Shown: piece by piece, positions 5,086 to 5,199 of the stretch
Position numbering within the stretch: position 1 is the stretch's first letter
How the letters are laid out: every line of letters starts with the position of its first letter
NCBI GenBank assembly: GCA_900770535.1
Contig: CAAHDV010000152.1
Coordinates: 1 to 5,199 of the forward strand
Length of the DNA: 5,199 bases
Direction: 5' to 3'
Source of the DNA: Lachnospiraceae bacterium
GTDB taxonomy: Bacteria; Bacillota; Clostridia; Lachnospirales; Lachnospiraceae
The notes under the pieces: model-generated
Databases searched by the model: none
What the model was told of the DNA's origin: nothing
The model's input: the letters and a program-made list of their open reading frames with translations, nothing else
Position numbers and translations under genes: made by a program

Positions 5086-5199
5086 TTCCTCCGGAACTCC
5101 CGGGTGCAGACACATGCACCGCACATGCCATCCCGCCTTTCCTAGTATAATCCACGATAATTACCGATCCATTACACGCAGGATAAATTTTCATGTGCA

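Noticed and set aside
5072..5194. Upstream ATG starts for spoIIIAF (5194 and 5131).
   Set aside because: The added residues are Gly/Ser/Cys-containing and unlike the family N-terminus, whereas the GTG at 5071 has an ideal AAGGAGG site and begins just before the first membrane segment.

Overview
The window looks like the chromosome of an anaerobic, endospore-forming Firmicute, most likely a clostridium of the Lachnospiraceae type. This rests on the end of a spoIIIA sporulation operon, an Asp23/YqhY-type gene directly after it, strong AGGAGG ribosome binding sites, and moderate GC content. The species cannot be named from the sequence. Every convincing gene lies on the minus strand, so transcription runs from high to low coordinates.

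Region 5199 to 3184 holds the last three genes of the spoIIIA operon, in the order spoIIIAF, spoIIIAG, spoIIIAH. They encode membrane-anchored parts of the mother cell to forespore channel (the SpoIIIA-SpoIIQ complex, or feeding tube). spoIIIAF and spoIIIAG overlap by 98 bases in different frames. spoIIIAG and spoIIIAH are 15 bases apart. The 128 bases before the chosen spoIIIAF start contain no recognisable spoIIIAE end.

Region 3183 to 2638 is a small unit of its own: an extended -10 promoter, a hairpin-bearing leader, a GTG-started Asp23/Gls24 family gene (YqhY-like), and a strong intrinsic terminator. The accB-accC genes that separate spoIIIAH from yqhY in Bacillus are absent, and nusB does not follow.

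Region 2637 to 67 is a two-gene operon. A TGCTATAAT promoter is followed by a perfect 7-3-7 palindrome in the leader. Next come a polytopic membrane protein of the ion transporter superfamily (a NhaD/CitMHS-like putative sodium:proton antiporter) and, with its ribosome binding site overlapping the transporter stop codon, a cytidylate-kinase-like protein with about 125 extra N-terminal residues. The nucleotide-binding loop of the latter departs from the usual kinase pattern. This transporter plus kinase-like pair is the least understood and most interesting part of the window. No RNA genes, mobile elements, CRISPR arrays or clear horizontal-transfer scars were seen.
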